From Volutella citrinella (lineage: Eukaryota; Ascomycota; Sordariomycetes; Hypocreales; Nectriaceae), in assembly GCA_034401135.1 (NCBI GenBank), contig JAWZSP010000011.1, positions 496,001 through 560,000 of the forward strand: 64,000 bases of DNA. Reading direction: 5' to 3'. Positions 47,379 to 58,771 of this stretch are shown here, piece after piece (position 1 is the stretch's first letter; the number at the start of each line of letters is the position of its first letter). The position numbers and the translations under genes are program-made. A model generated the notes under the pieces. That model worked only from the letters and a program-made list of their open reading frames with translations, was not told the DNA's origin and did no database searches.

Positions 47379-47399
47379 ATGTCGCTATTGATGGTACAG

Positions 47400-47568
47400 C
47401 TGGAAGAAGTGTGACTCCTCAGGAGGATGGTGCTGGATGGCTACCAACTTTGGCCATGGTAACTGGCTGAGCTGCCAGAATGATAATGATTGCGATATGT
47501 ATACCAAGCTGAAGCCCGCCGATGCGTGTGGACAGGGCGATTGCAAGGATTGTGGATGTGGGTGCTAA
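47400..47568 (+). other. Cysteine-rich terminal exon or fragment (55 codons)
   Basis: Directly after an acceptor-like TACAG at 47395-47399, a plus-strand frame reads 55 codons to a stop at 47568. It contains nine cysteines and four tryptophans, starting WKKCDSSGGWCWMATNFG and ending in a CKDCGCGC cluster. Such density is not expected by chance and resembles the C-terminus of a small secreted disulfide-rich protein. No upstream exon with an ATG and signal peptide was found; the bases to its left belong to the antisense kinase remnant. It may be a fragment joined here by rearrangement. No family is recognised. Confidence 0.45.
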
Positions 47569-48435
47569 TGGCGGTTTGACATGGGTTACTATTCAAGCAC
47601 TACGTACATGATACCAATTTACAGCTTTGTGCCAGTCTTTTTAATCTGCCCCGAGGTTTCGTGATCTCTATTATTGTTCAGAGCGCGCGAGAACCGTAAG
47701 AGGCATAAAAAGCTGGACATAGAGTATGCGTCGCCAGCCAGTCATCATATTTTAGGACTAGGTAGGGGCAGTCATCTTGGCCGCTCATAATCTCTAATGC
47801 CATAGCCAGCGAATTATACAGCCAGTAGTGGATGGTGACTCGGAACAGCTGGTTGCAGTATTATGGAATACCACGCCATGGTAAACTGCTGTCTGTGTAC
47901 CTTTTTTAGAGAATGGCGATGTTGGCAGTGACTTATTAGAGGCGGGCCTTTCGAGGTCGGCAAGCGACAGACAAGGTCCAGCACAATAAGCTGACGAGAT
48001 GGAATAGAGGCGCAGACGTACGTGCATTCGATCCGGATCATTAGGGTAGGGTGAGAACGCAGACGGCCCACGCGTTGACCACGTCGCAGTCGCATAGCTA
48101 AACCAAAAATGGACTGATTCTGCGCTGAGACAGGGGGCTGTACTCACTAGTGAAACTACCGTGCGTTCAGTGCTACCATTAGACGCTATTTTCGCCAATC
48201 AGTGCACAGGTAGCTCTGCCTTGTGGGGTTCAGCTGGTCCAAGGTCTGATCCTGGTAAAACCCCATCCATGCTGGATCGGGGCTGTACTGGCGATGCCGC
48301 AGCCATGTGGCCCATTCAGGACCGCTGCCTTACAAAGACCAGGGCCTGTCTGCCTTTTTGGCTGACATTCAACTTGTCGGACTTTGCTCCTCATTGTGCA
48401 TGTCCCTGTAAGCGTTGAACTGTTCAACTGGCAAC
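47569..48435. other. Intergenic region upstream of the LtrA-like gene
   Basis: No supported gene in about 870 bases. The right half is the likely promoter of the LtrA-like gene. Short overlapping frames show no coding character. Confidence 0.4.
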
Positions 48436-50762
48436 ATGTCCCACGAACCTCTCAACGATGAGACCACGACCGACACCAACCCCGAGAAGCTGGGGCTTCT
48501 GAAAAGCCCTGTGGTCGAGTGCAAACAGTCGCTTCCGTATCGACAGAACGTTTCCCCCGACTGGGCGCTACTTGGTGACCGGAATGATGGCACTTGTCCG
48601 CGGTTCCAAAAGGTAAGCTCTTGCCTCGCAGACGGTAGTCCCCTTGGCATGTCTTCACTGTGGACTGACCGTTGCTTCCCATCACAGCACGATGATACCA
48701 CGCTGCTCGAGCTGTTCTACGATGTTTTCTTCGCCGCCAACTTCGCCATCTACGGCAACAACCAGCCCGTCGTCGAAATGGATCGATTTTACTCATTCGG
48801 GAGCTACTTCTTGTAAGCGCGACACGAATATACATGCTCTGTGCCACTGTTGCTGATACAGTGCCTGAAAGCGTTCTGTGGATCACTTGGCTCCTGATTA
48901 GTTTGTACGATGTGCGATTTTTGACAGACAGCTTGTTCGGTAGGGTTTACTTACACTGAAATATATGGACCGACGTGCATTCGCTAACTTGCGCGCCAAG
49001 AGCGAGTGACCAGAGCTGTTCAGCTCGGTGTCATGATTGGCTTTACAGTCGCAGCTCCAAAATACAACATAAAGGAGCAGGATCCAAGAACTATGAAAAC
49101 AATTTGTAGGTGACTTCCAGCTTGGACTTGAAATATAAAAGCTTATACTGATGTTATCAAGCAATTATTCTTGCCATGTCTCGGATTTGCCTAGCAGTTG
49201 AATACTCTAGTGTTCTATGGCATATTCGTATATTCAAGAATCATGCTCTGCCAATCATTCTACAGATAGGCATAAACTCCATTACTGGACTTGTCTATCT
49301 TGGTCTTGCCTTTAGCTTTAAGGGTAAAACAAGTCCATTGTATAAGGGGTGGTATTTTATCGCAGCTTTCGAACTTATTGCGGCTCTTCTCACATCACTC
49401 TTATGGCCAGTCCTTAGCCTTAGGGATACGCATCTTATGAGGCGTATAACGACTCTTACAGTCATGCTCCTTGGTGAAGGCATTGCAATGATATGTGGCT
49501 CGGTTGTGGCCATCACAAAGGCTGATCACAGCTGGAGTAAGGAAAACCCTTATTGATGTCTGGGTGGAGTCTAAGCAGCTAACCTCACTAGATACCAAGA
49601 TTGCAGGCCTACTGACGGGTGCGATATCTACTTTGTACTTGATCTTCTTCACCTACTTCGATTGGATGAAAAGCGCGACACTTCGTGCAGTTCGTCTGGT
49701 CCTCTGGACTACGTTTCACTTTCCATTCCACTTTGCATTCGTCATCTTCCTGCAGGGCTTCACACAATTTATCGGCTTCGCCAAGTCTTTCGATGCCCGC
49801 GTTAAATACCAGAGCAAGTGGGCTGCATCCTTCCTGACTTCTATAGCAAACTTTGTTGAAAGTAACGGAAAAGGCGCTTCGAATACCGACATGATAGTCA
49901 CCAGTTATAGGAATGCCACGAAAGAATTAAACAGATTGTGGCCACCAAAGTACGCTCTCACGTTTGGGGTTTTACAAACGGTCGAGTACAACTTTACCCT
50001 CATCAACGAAAATGCATGGGTCCCTATTTTCGATTATATAAAGTTGAACCCTCAAGCATCCGACTGGGCAAGTTATACTCCAGGAGGCCCCAACGAGGCT
50101 ATTCCAGACAATTTCAACCGAACCGCCTTTGAGCTTTTCACGTTCACCGATTTTGTCAGCCGAGTTTGTTATGAGAATATCATTTTTCAAACCTTCAACG
50201 TCGACACAATGAAGGATATGTATGACAAATTTCTTGCGGAGCTCAGAGAGGAAAATAAGTACACTGGCCCTGAAGGGGTGCAGGCTGAGATAGTCGCCTG
50301 GGAGAAGTCGTACGACCTCTTATGGTTCGTGGTATGTCGATCACCTTATGATGGAACGCGAATCTATACCGACTGATTTCTTAGTATCCGTACACATTTA
50401 TAGCCGCAGGCGCTAGTATTGTCTTTATGATGCTTCTTGTTATAATCAACCGAACAACTGCCTGGACAAAGTGGGCTATTGCGCGCCCCGTCCTCGTCAC
50501 TGGTTTTGGTATTGGCCTTGCTTTGTTGGCGCTGTTGACGAAGGACATTGAAGCTTTTGACAAGTTCACAGAGAGCGGTTGGATGCTGACGACTATTTGC
50601 ATTGTATGGGTGGCAATATTTCTCCTTACTCATATTCACAACTCGGTCCCGGTGCTATCCCGGCACAAGACATGGTCAGCTAAGAAAAGAGTGGAACCAA
50701 GACAGGCCAGCGAAGAGCATCCACTTACAACAAAGTACTCGACTGTACCACAGACTGCTTAA
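48436..50762 (+). CDS. LtrA-like (low temperature requirement A) multi-pass membrane protein
   Basis: Seven exons join in frame to 655 aa: 48436-48612, 48688-48812, 48872-48939, 49001-49105, 49162-49536, 49592-50331 and 50385-50762. The family start is HDDTTLLELFYDVFFAANFA (about residues 60-79), followed by LWITWLLISLYDVRF. About eight or more hydrophobic segments follow, including ISTLYLIFFTYFDWM and FIAAGASIVFMMLLVII. The motif MLLGEGIAMICGSVVAI corresponds to the conserved Gly-Glu block of LtrA proteins. The family's function in fungi is unknown; bacterial LtrA was linked to growth at low temperature. Exons 4-5 are more A/T-rich than the others, but I see no stop or frameshift. Intact by inspection. 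Confidence 0.85.
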
Positions 50763-51776
50763 TGATAAAAATGTGAAATACTGAGTCACGCAGCAATTTT
50801 GTGCTGGGAGAATGTCAGAAGATAGAACGAAGGAATATACCAACATTGGGCTATTACTTAGAGCGAACCCTGTAGCGTATAGACTGTGAGGCACTACTAC
50901 CAACACAGCCCAGATGTAGCTACTTCTAACAACATCCTTTCCCGCCTTCCCTTCTACGTTCTTACTTAAAATGGCTGGCGAGGTCGTCTCGCTTTGTGTT
51001 AGGAAAGGTATTGCGGCACTTTGACCAGCCAGGCAAGCTGCCGATGTTGTTCATGCTGATGCCATTTCCTCTTTCATGCCCTATGATAAGGGATGCTTGT
51101 GCTAGGGTTTGAATTGAGATATTAAGTTCTACAAATATTAACAGAAGATCTGCCTAGGAATTTTCAAGTGGAGCCGCTGGTCGGGTGGAGTTGAAGGTTT
51201 CACACTCACTGGCCGGCCTCATCGTAGTAGCCGCTGCTTCTGGCTCACGATCTTGCCGGGAGACTCGGCATTCTCCGTGCAATCTATGATCCGAATGCCG
51301 CCTCCCAGCTCGTTTCCATCAATACCGATGTGTGCAAGACAGTGCAACTAACCAAAGACTTATTTTATCCCATTCGCGTCGTCATGGGCAATTGGGCTGG
51401 AAGGTCGTCATTGGACTTTTCTATCCAAGGGCCCTTCGACTCTGAGCCCACTCGCCTATTTACCGGCAACCTGTACCCTCCATCTTGCATGCTTGAGATC
51501 CCACCTGCGTCTGGAGGTCCAGTTGCTGGTTAAGTAAGCTCTTAAAGCTGAACAGCGTTTAGATCAGTGGAGCTCATGGTTTTATATGCAAATAGAAGTC
51601 TCCTTCAAGCTCAGTTTAAAAATAAACCAAATATATCTTTAGTTCATTATTATTATATATCACATCCCCCCTACCTTAGTTATGAATCTTCAGGTCCCCT
51701 CTGGTCCCTGCCGTCCCTATTATCTAGATAACTCTATGTATAACCTCCATGCCCGCGGTGTAATAACAACTGACAT
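50763..51776. other. Intergenic with a weak coding-like remnant
   Basis: Most of this 1-kb stretch is not coding. Around 51225-51533 the plus strand reads protein-like (YDPNAASQLVSINTD, then LDFSIQGPFDSEP) but starts and ends without gene structure. I do not recognise it. The last 200 bases are A/T-rich (AAATAAACCAAATATATC at about 51622). Confidence 0.35.
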
Positions 51777-52937
51777 CTAGATCAGTGTCTTATCCGATTG
51801 GGAAGTTTCTTCCTTCTTTGGAAACCTCACGGCACTAGCTGGGCTCTCGTCAGGATCGCTTGTAAGTATAGACATAGCGGCGACATTCTGAGTGGGTGGC
51901 GGGCTCGTCGGGCTCGGTGAGATTATCTCCTCTTTTTTGCCGTTGCTGTCAGAGGATGAATCAGAACCTTGGGCATCGGTAGCTGGAGTATCCTTCTCGG
52001 CAGGAGCTGTATCGGTGGGTTTGGGAGATTCCGGGGCTGGCGGCTGGGGTGCCTTGCTGACTGGAGCCTTGCTTGCTGGACTCTCATCCGCGTCGTCGGC
52101 CGGGGGTGCTTGAGTCTGAGCAGGCGGCGGCGATGGAGGAGCAGCAGGAGGGCCCGAAGATGGAGCAGGGACATTGGCATTTGGCGGAGGAGGTGGTGGA
52201 GCCGGTTGCGCAATGGCGCCGTTGCTCTTCCTAAGACCAGCAGCGTACGAGTCGCCTGTACCAGCGGAGTACATGTCAGGGTCGTTCATGGTGTTCGTCT
52301 TGACGGCCTTGTCGTAGAGACGAGTCAGGCGAGCGACCTCGCTACGGACTGTGACCTGCTCATCAATATCGATGGCGTCGTAGCCGTGCGCTGCGGAGCT
52401 AATGCCGTACCACATCACAGCCGAGTTCTCAATCTCGTCCACCACGCGGGACAGGTCATCGCGAAACATGCGGGCGCGGAGAGGCTGGCCTCGAGACTTG
52501 AGAAACGCGACGACGCCGGCGATGATGGTGTTGGCGGCACCAAAGACGGTGATGAGGACCCGGCTACTGTTGCTGGCGCCCAGGCCAGTCAAGGCGGCAC
52601 CAAGCACGATCTGACTGAGGAGCAGGGTGTTGATCAGGGTTGCGGTAAAGGCATACGTGCAGCTCTGAGCTCGTCGACGGTTGACGGCTCGCGCGTACAG
52701 TGAGTTGGGAGGAGGGTAATGAGGCTCGTTGGGCGGGTGATTGACGGATTTCACCCCAACCAGCTGACAGAACTGCGTGTGGTGATCCCCGAGGTCGCAA
52801 GTTCCGCCGCCGTGGACGGAGCCATAGGGGAACTGGAGGAGCGGAGCGCGTTCCGCCTCGTCTATGAGGCGACGTTCCATGGCCTCCATGTTGTCTTGAG
52901 GGCGATTTTTATGATACGAGACACGCTGAGCGAGCAC
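51777..52937 (-). CDS. SLATT-domain two-transmembrane protein (fungal SMODS/SLOG-associated effector type)
   Basis: One uninterrupted frame, 386 aa (a start at the ATG 16 codons in is possible). Residues about 85-220 show the fungal SLATT organisation: two hydrophobic segments (TLINTLLLSQIVLGAALTG and VLITVFGAANTIIAGVVAFL), then a basic-acidic helix (SRGQPLRARMFRDDLSRVV) and a final helix. Residues about 250-386 are a low-complexity Pro/Ala/Ser tail with no fold. In bacteria SLATT proteins are proposed membrane effectors of nucleotide-sensing defence systems; in fungi the role is unknown. No SMODS- or SLOG-like partner is seen next to it. The domain assignment rests on pattern and memory, not on a search. 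Confidence 0.75.
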   Translation of the reverse strand: MLAQRVSYHKNRPQDNMEAMERRLIDEAERAPLLQFPYGSVHGGGTCDLGDHHTQFCQLVGVKSVNHPPNEPHYPPPNSLYARAVNRRRAQSCTYAFTATLINTLLLSQIVLGAALTGLGASNSSRVLITVFGAANTIIAGVVAFLKSRGQPLRARMFRDDLSRVVDEIENSAVMWYGISSAAHGYDAIDIDEQVTVRSEVARLTRLYDKAVKTNTMNDPDMYSAGTGDSYAAGLRKSNGAIAQPAPPPPPPNANVPAPSSGPPAAPPSPPPAQTQAPPADDADESPASKAPVSKAPQPPAPESPKPTDTAPAEKDTPATDAQGSDSSSDSNGKKEEIISPSPTSPPPTQNVAAMSILTSDPDESPASAVRFPKKEETSQSDKTLI

Positions 52938-55398
52938 AAGAGGGGTTCGACCCTAATCGTGTCTCCTTCTCGGTTCGGTGTGGGTGGCGATGGTGACACC
53001 GCAATGGGGAAGCGAGCGAAGCGCGATGAGTGACAAGGAGAAGGTAACCGATGGTTAAAGTGGCTACAGCGCCCGCCAGGGGCTAATTACCATGGCCGCA
53101 GCCAGTCACGATAGCGCTATGTGGAACATGGGTCGTAATCTCTAGGAGTGGGGGCGTCGTGGCTGACAACGGTGCTGTTGAATCGCTTGCTTAATTATAC
53201 AGAGTGGGGGCTAAGCCGGCCCCCTAGTATTGCCATGATGGACGGCAGGAGAACCTCGCCCCAAGTTTATCCAGTGGGGGATCCAGTGGTGCTTATTTAC
53301 TACAAATACCTGCAATTTCAAGCCCGAGAATAGAGTTGAGCAGCAACATCACCTTGAGGACATTGACGTCATCTTGCTCTCCTTAAAAGTTGTCGACTCC
53401 GTTATGTGCTTTCTTAGCTTAAGTAAGGCTTAGGGGCTTTCACTTCCAGCTCTCCAGCGTTCTGTGACGCAAGGGGTGGCTTCAGCGGGATGGTAGACGC
53501 GCTCTACAAGCACCTCGTTTAACCACGCGTCCCTCCGGTCCTCTTTCAGCTCCGGGCTCATCTCCTCCATCGTGTCTGCGTCAAGGGAGCAAGCAATAAC
53601 CCGGCAGCCTCGCCTGCCAGAAAGTCGACTGGGTTGCCATGCACCTCCGCCAGTCGTCCTCCAACCTGCACTACCAGCAATCTGTACGTCAAAGATATGT
53701 AAAGTGTGGAATCAAGTCCAATGTGTATATCAGCTCGAATGTTACGGTTACTTCACTCCCTTGCGCTCTCATCGCCCACGTTGAACCGCACGGCTTGCGA
53801 TTCGGGGCCAATGTTGCATCTGGCAGGACTCGTCACCGATAAGTATTCTGCCCAGTCCCTCTTAGCCGTCCGCCAAACGGCGTCGTGATGTGTGCCAGGA
53901 TAAATAAAGTTGATCCGCCGAGGCCACCTTTTACAACCGATGCGGTCCGCCTGGGCCAACAGAGATGTAGCATTTTGCAACTTGAGTGCCCCGCGTCCTA
54001 CTATACAGCGGCGGCTGGAAGCTCACAACAACCTCTTTATCGGCGTTGTCATACTACGCCTTTCACGTCCTGTCCGTATACGGTATCAAGTGTAGAGGGA
54101 GCAAAGGCGGGGGGGCTTTGCGCTGGATAGAGGGTGGTCCGCAAGGAAGCGGACAAGGTAGGGCAGTGGGGATATTGACTATCAAGGGCATACAGTTCTG
54201 CTCAGTCGATCCGGTTTCAATGCTAGCCAGTCATCTCTCATGACGCTGAGTTCTCCTACGGATTGCATCTTTCTTCAGATACTAGAGCTAGATGGCAGCA
54301 GTTGATAATAATCAACTCCATTGAGACCACAGTAAATCAGACGAGGGGCCCGTGGGCGAGACTGTTCCACGCTGCCTCGGATCGGGAGAGTCGGACAGAC
54401 TATCCACTGTCGTCGACAATACCCTCGAGACGTACATGGTTGGTCAGGCATCTTCCGCCCGTTGCAGTTTTTATCTTGTCCTCGTGTGTGATCTCGACCG
54501 AGGTGTCTACAGAGACTGCAGTCGCTACTACTACAAAGTGGCCGCAAACCTCGTCCTTGCACTGAATCTTACGGCTTTGGACGACATGGCATGCGGATAG
54601 AGGAGGAGGTACAGGTCAAGATGACAGCTACCGGGGAGATTCCTGCAAGGCGCTACGAGGATCAGCTCTTCAATGAGCCTTCAATGCCCCAGAATCCTCA
54701 ATGCATAATGTGTATCCCTGGAACTACCTACCAAGCTCTATTATCAACGAGGCTGTCGCCGCGAATTAACAGTAATATTATTATCAGCGGCCAGTGTATT
54801 ACGATGCCAACTTTATACTGAGACAGGGTCGTCTTCCTAACGTTGAGTCAGACCTGCTCAAGTAGTTTCGTTAACATTTGCCTTGCATACAAGTTCAAAG
54901 TGCCAACGACTCTCTCAAAGCAACTAAAACTTTAGATGTTATCTACCCGGCCATCAATATATATCGATCCAGTTGATACCCAAGATGCTGCGAGTATTGC
55001 CTGCTGGATCTCCGAACAACCCCTCTCTTAAGCAGGTCTTGACATGTCGGCGTCAGCGGGCAAGGAACCTCGGTGGTCCTATGTAATAAAACCAGCCGAC
55101 AGTGCTACCAAGCCCAAGATGACCAGTGGCTAATACTATGTGCAAACCTTTCTCAGTGATACTTCAGCAACCAGCCGCCAAGCCTGAGATGGGCCGGCGC
55201 TTTAAGCTCATCTACCTCGAAGTTGCATCCGCGTTCGGCGTGGTGCCTCCAGCAAGGGAGGGCCTGTTGTGGGAGGAAGCCCGAAATCCGGAGTCTCTCT
55301 TGCTGAAGGCCCGGAAGAGTCTGGGCCTCACTGCAGAGCCATTTTGGCTGACAGCGGCAACTACAACATACACCCTCCCCTCCGCGCATCATAGTTGT
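52938..55398. other. Long stretch without a supported gene
   Basis: About 2.4 kb with many short overlapping frames on both strands but no splice-joined model, RNA gene or clear repeat. A few GC-rich segments (53880-54150, 55190-55400) look like old coding sequence that has lost its frame. Confidence 0.4.
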
Positions 55399-55836
55399 CT
55401 AGGGTTGGTTGAAAGAAGCCTTGGAAACAAAGCCATCAGCAGGGGTAGGGGAGCAAAAGTGGTTCAAGCTGTTTGGGGCGCATCGGGGTCTCCCGCGGGT
55501 CGTCGCTTTCTCGAAGATGTCGACGGCGTGGTTGGCGTCATCCTGGCGGCGGGACCTGGCGAGGCCAAACCCGACCCGGACCCCGACAGCGAGGGTGAGA
55601 TGAGGAGCGATCGTGGTCGTGGTCGTGGTCGTTTGGCCGGGCGCGTCTGTTCGGGCTCGGTCGCGTCGTCTCGTGGTGTCTTCTGGTGCTTGACTTGTCG
55701 ACACCGCGGTTGCAGGAGGCTGTATCGATTCGAGCCAGTCCAAGACTTTGTCGGTGTTGATACCCATATCAATAGGCAGGCTGTTGGCGGGCGTGTGTCG
55801 GTCGATGCAGGGTGGAGGTGTTGCCTGTGACGGCAT
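55399..55836 (-). pseudogene. Remnant resembling the N-terminus of fungal PD-(D/E)XK nuclease-like proteins
   Basis: Reading leftwards, DKVLDWLESIQPP in one frame is followed, after a one-base change of frame, by KRPRPRPRSLLISPSLS and MTPTTPSTSSRKRR in another. A short helical start (xxxWLxxI), then a basic Pro/Arg/Ser-rich linker with TPTTPS and KRR, is the way a large fungal orphan family with a PD-(D/E)XK nuclease-like domain usually begins. The nuclease domain itself is not found downstream. A hexanucleotide microsatellite (TCGTGG repeated four times, about 55610-55633) lies at the point where the frame changes and may have caused it. Confidence 0.35.
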
Positions 55837-56911
55837 GAGTGGGGGAAGTTTTAACAGCGGGACAAATCCAGCGCGGATCTGTTGTTAGGGCGCTGTATTT
55901 TGGGGGGAGGGGGGCTGCAATGCTACTAAACGCCGCAGCTTCTTCACTTTCTTTCTTTTTTTTTTTTTAGAAGCAGGAGTTAGTTTTACGCACCCATTAC
56001 ACACGACTCGCTTTTTGCTTAGTATTCCTCTCCGGCTGGACATGTTAACATCGTGACCAACACCTATTGTGATGAAAGCTATCGATTCTAGACCTTCAGA
56101 GCCCGGGCTGATTCGCAGTGCCCTGATCAGCTGTGTCGCGCGGAACGGATCAACGCAACGGACAAAAGAGCGAGACCCACTGCCACGACCAAGGCTCCGC
56201 CCCGATAGCCAATCATTGGGGCGGGGGGGAGGGGTCAAACCGTGAACCGGCGAGTCAAGGTGATGCAGCAAACACAGGCATACCACATAGCAAAGAGTAT
56301 TGGTATACAGACTCATGAAGAGTGCGCGTCTAGCCTCGTTATTTTAGTATCAATGTACTCGGTTACCTCAATCATCGATTGACTGTCATGAAACGTGACA
56401 GTAGGCATCTAGGGCACCATTCAGGCTTTCCTAGTACAACGTACCAGATTGAACACCGTCAAACCCTGCTCAATCGGCACAATAATGCTCCCATCCGCGA
56501 CCTTCTTCTCCAACTCTATCCAGAGCATGCTAGGATGCGCCGAGCTCTTCTAGAATGCCAATTGGCCGTTCTGCATCACGGGCTTAGAATCGCGAACATT
56601 GCCTTTCTTCTACGATGCCAATGCAATGGAGAAAAAGAAAAACATCGTCTGATCGGACGGCGGTTGTCTGGCCACTATCCAGCATGAAATAGGCAACCTC
56701 CGAGTCCCAGCGCAGGCATCCATTTCTGTCAAAGCACAAGCCAGTTTGGTTGGTCGACATCTCACGTCACCCCGACCAACAACCGCCCCGCTCGCACAGC
56801 CTCGCTGCTCCGATAACCAACACAATAAATCTCTTCTGCTCCCCTGAATTCAAAACCAACAAATCTCGTCCTCTCAACTCCAGCACCAGCATATCATCAG
56901 TTCTGGATACC

Positions 56912-57361
56912 ATGTCATGGTCAAAACCTTCCCGTCGCCGCACACCAATCAACCAGTATGAGATCCGAGCTCCGGCAGTCTGGCCAAGCCAATTCCTGTT
57001 CTTTGAAAAACTATCTCGATTCTGCTTCATGCTTGAATTATTCCTACAGTGCATTTCTTTAAAGCTCCTGTGGCCCCTGCCAACTATGCAGTGGAGAATC
57101 TTCCTGCTTGCTCTGATTGCGAGAGCTGTCGCCGTCATGCATGAATCTGACGCTGGCCTCGAGTCGGTCATATACGCCAACAAACTGCGGGGTATCATCC
57201 TGCTTTTATCATTTAGCTCCTGGGGCATAGCTTTTTTTAGTTATGTATATTGGTACACAGACGTCTACTTTTGGATTGTCACAATTTCAACGAACCTGCC
57301 ATCCTTTGTGGCTCTTCCAGTCGGGCTGCGGTATTACTGGAAATCCACTATGTCTACTTGA
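56912..57361 (+). CDS. Small multi-pass membrane protein, 149 aa
   Basis: The frame opens at ATG 56912 (MSWSKPSRRRTPINQYEIR) within a longer frame whose upstream part is not protein-like. About four hydrophobic segments follow: around residues 30-50, 58-74, 90-112 and 118-140 (IILLLSFSSWGIAFFSYVYW). The basic N-terminus fits a cytosolic side. I do not recognise a family. Codon use is moderate, and there is no intron. It could be a lineage-specific gene; it could also be a chance frame in A/T-leaning DNA, which often encodes hydrophobic residues. Confidence 0.4.
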   Translation: MSWSKPSRRRTPINQYEIRAPAVWPSQFLFFEKLSRFCFMLELFLQCISLKLLWPLPTMQWRIFLLALIARAVAVMHESDAGLESVIYANKLRGIILLLSFSSWGIAFFSYVYWYTDVYFWIVTISTNLPSFVALPVGLRYYWKSTMST

Positions 57362-58771
57362 ATGTTAGAACAATGTCAAGAACACGAGGCAGTGGGAGAA
57401 TGCTCGATTAGTTGCGCATTTCAGGTCAGTAAGAACTAGACAAACACGGGGTCTTGGCTGGACAAGCTAACACTGAAATCCAGGGTCTACGGTTGAGTAG
57501 AGTTGGCAAAAGGTGTTGGGGGCATTGGTTACCTAGCAGGTTTGCAGGCTTTATTTGGGTTATGAATCTCTTCTTTTGGCAAGGCTCCTATGCTGCAAAC
57601 CTACCATACCTTACGCTGGCATGTCCGAATGTTATCTGATAAAATTCTTATCATCATCATCTATACACGATACACATGTGTACTCCCAGAACCAGTTGTG
57701 TACTCGCTTTCAGATTACCCCCTCATCTTTTGAGCGTTTAATGCTTCTCTGGAGCTCCATACATTGTATGCCATGTCAATTTCATTTGGGCAGGGAGCCC
57801 TACTACTGCCACTGAGTCCCACTCGACAAGACCAGTTTTGGTTATCCATACTACGCTAGTGGCAGAGCTTCCTGGGTGATATGAACTGACCAGTCTATAA
57901 TCTATTGATTTGATTGGACAGAACCGTTTGAAAAATTCTTGGATTTGACGCAGTGAAAGGCCCCGTCTGTGCCGCACTTGGTCAACGATCCTCATTTACG
58001 TGCCTGCCTTGAAGTTGCTTTGGACACATCACCGACGGCTACCAGTGTGGTGAACTTATACTGCACCCAGGTGTGAGTCCCTCTACACTCTACATCGAGG
58101 ACCAGAGGAATTCCTGCAGCACTGGTGCAAGAACCTGGAGCTCTCCACCGAGGTCTTCAAGGTTGAGAAGTACGAGGACGGCTCTCGCAAGCTGGACAGC
58201 ATCGACCTCAAGGAGGTCATGGTTACCCCATCAGCAGTGGACGAATTTATACATCACTTACTCAGACTCAATACTCGGTAGCAGCGGACAGTAACTATTG
58301 CCCGCGTTCCTGAGCGTGTCCTGTGCCGCTTGACCGCGGTCGCCCACCAGGGGCTGTTGTTTCTTCAACCACTTCTGTCTGCGCTTGGTGATCTGCCTCA
58401 TCCACCATGGGCTGGATGTGGGTGGCGATCACTCGAGCGGACCATTACCGGATTTCACTGGCTGAAGAATGATGCTGCCTGTTGGAGACTGGGACCGACA
58501 GGAAGGGCATAGCAACCAATATACAAGGGTATTAAATCAATATTTAGTGGGCTGACGCATCAATGTTACCAGGGTAGCACACCCATCTTGGCCCGTTGCA
58601 GTATATATTGGCGACAAACCTGGGCAGTTGAAAACCAGAAGCATGCTAGTGGTATGTGTTGCTAGCCCCAGCATCAAGGGTTCCCATTTTAATTCGGTTA
58701 GAACGAGACCATGCATGCGATCAACCGGGCGGTCAACAGGGATCGTGTGTTGACATAAATCTACTCCCTTC
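57362..58771. other. No supported gene, one coding-like island
   Basis: At about 58083-58260 the plus strand reads EEFLQHWCKNLELSTEVF and KYEDGSRKLDSIDL without a start or joined exons, which looks like a fragment of an unknown gene. The rest holds only short frames. No RNA gene or repeat is seen. Confidence 0.35.

Noticed and set aside
51969..52703. 244-codon plus-strand frame
   Set aside because: Arg/Gly/Ser-rich shadow of the SLATT gene on the other strand.
52940..52960. GGTTCGACCC, tRNA T-loop-like word
   Set aside because: No acceptor stem, anticodon arm or correct spacing around it.
54590..54821. Short plus-strand frames in 53-55 kb
   Set aside because: No splice-joined model and no recognisable domain; treated as non-coding.
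58083..58260. Coding-like island (EEFLQHWCKNLELS)
   Set aside because: Protein-like, but without start, stop context or joinable exons, and I cannot name a family; noted only within the intergenic entry.
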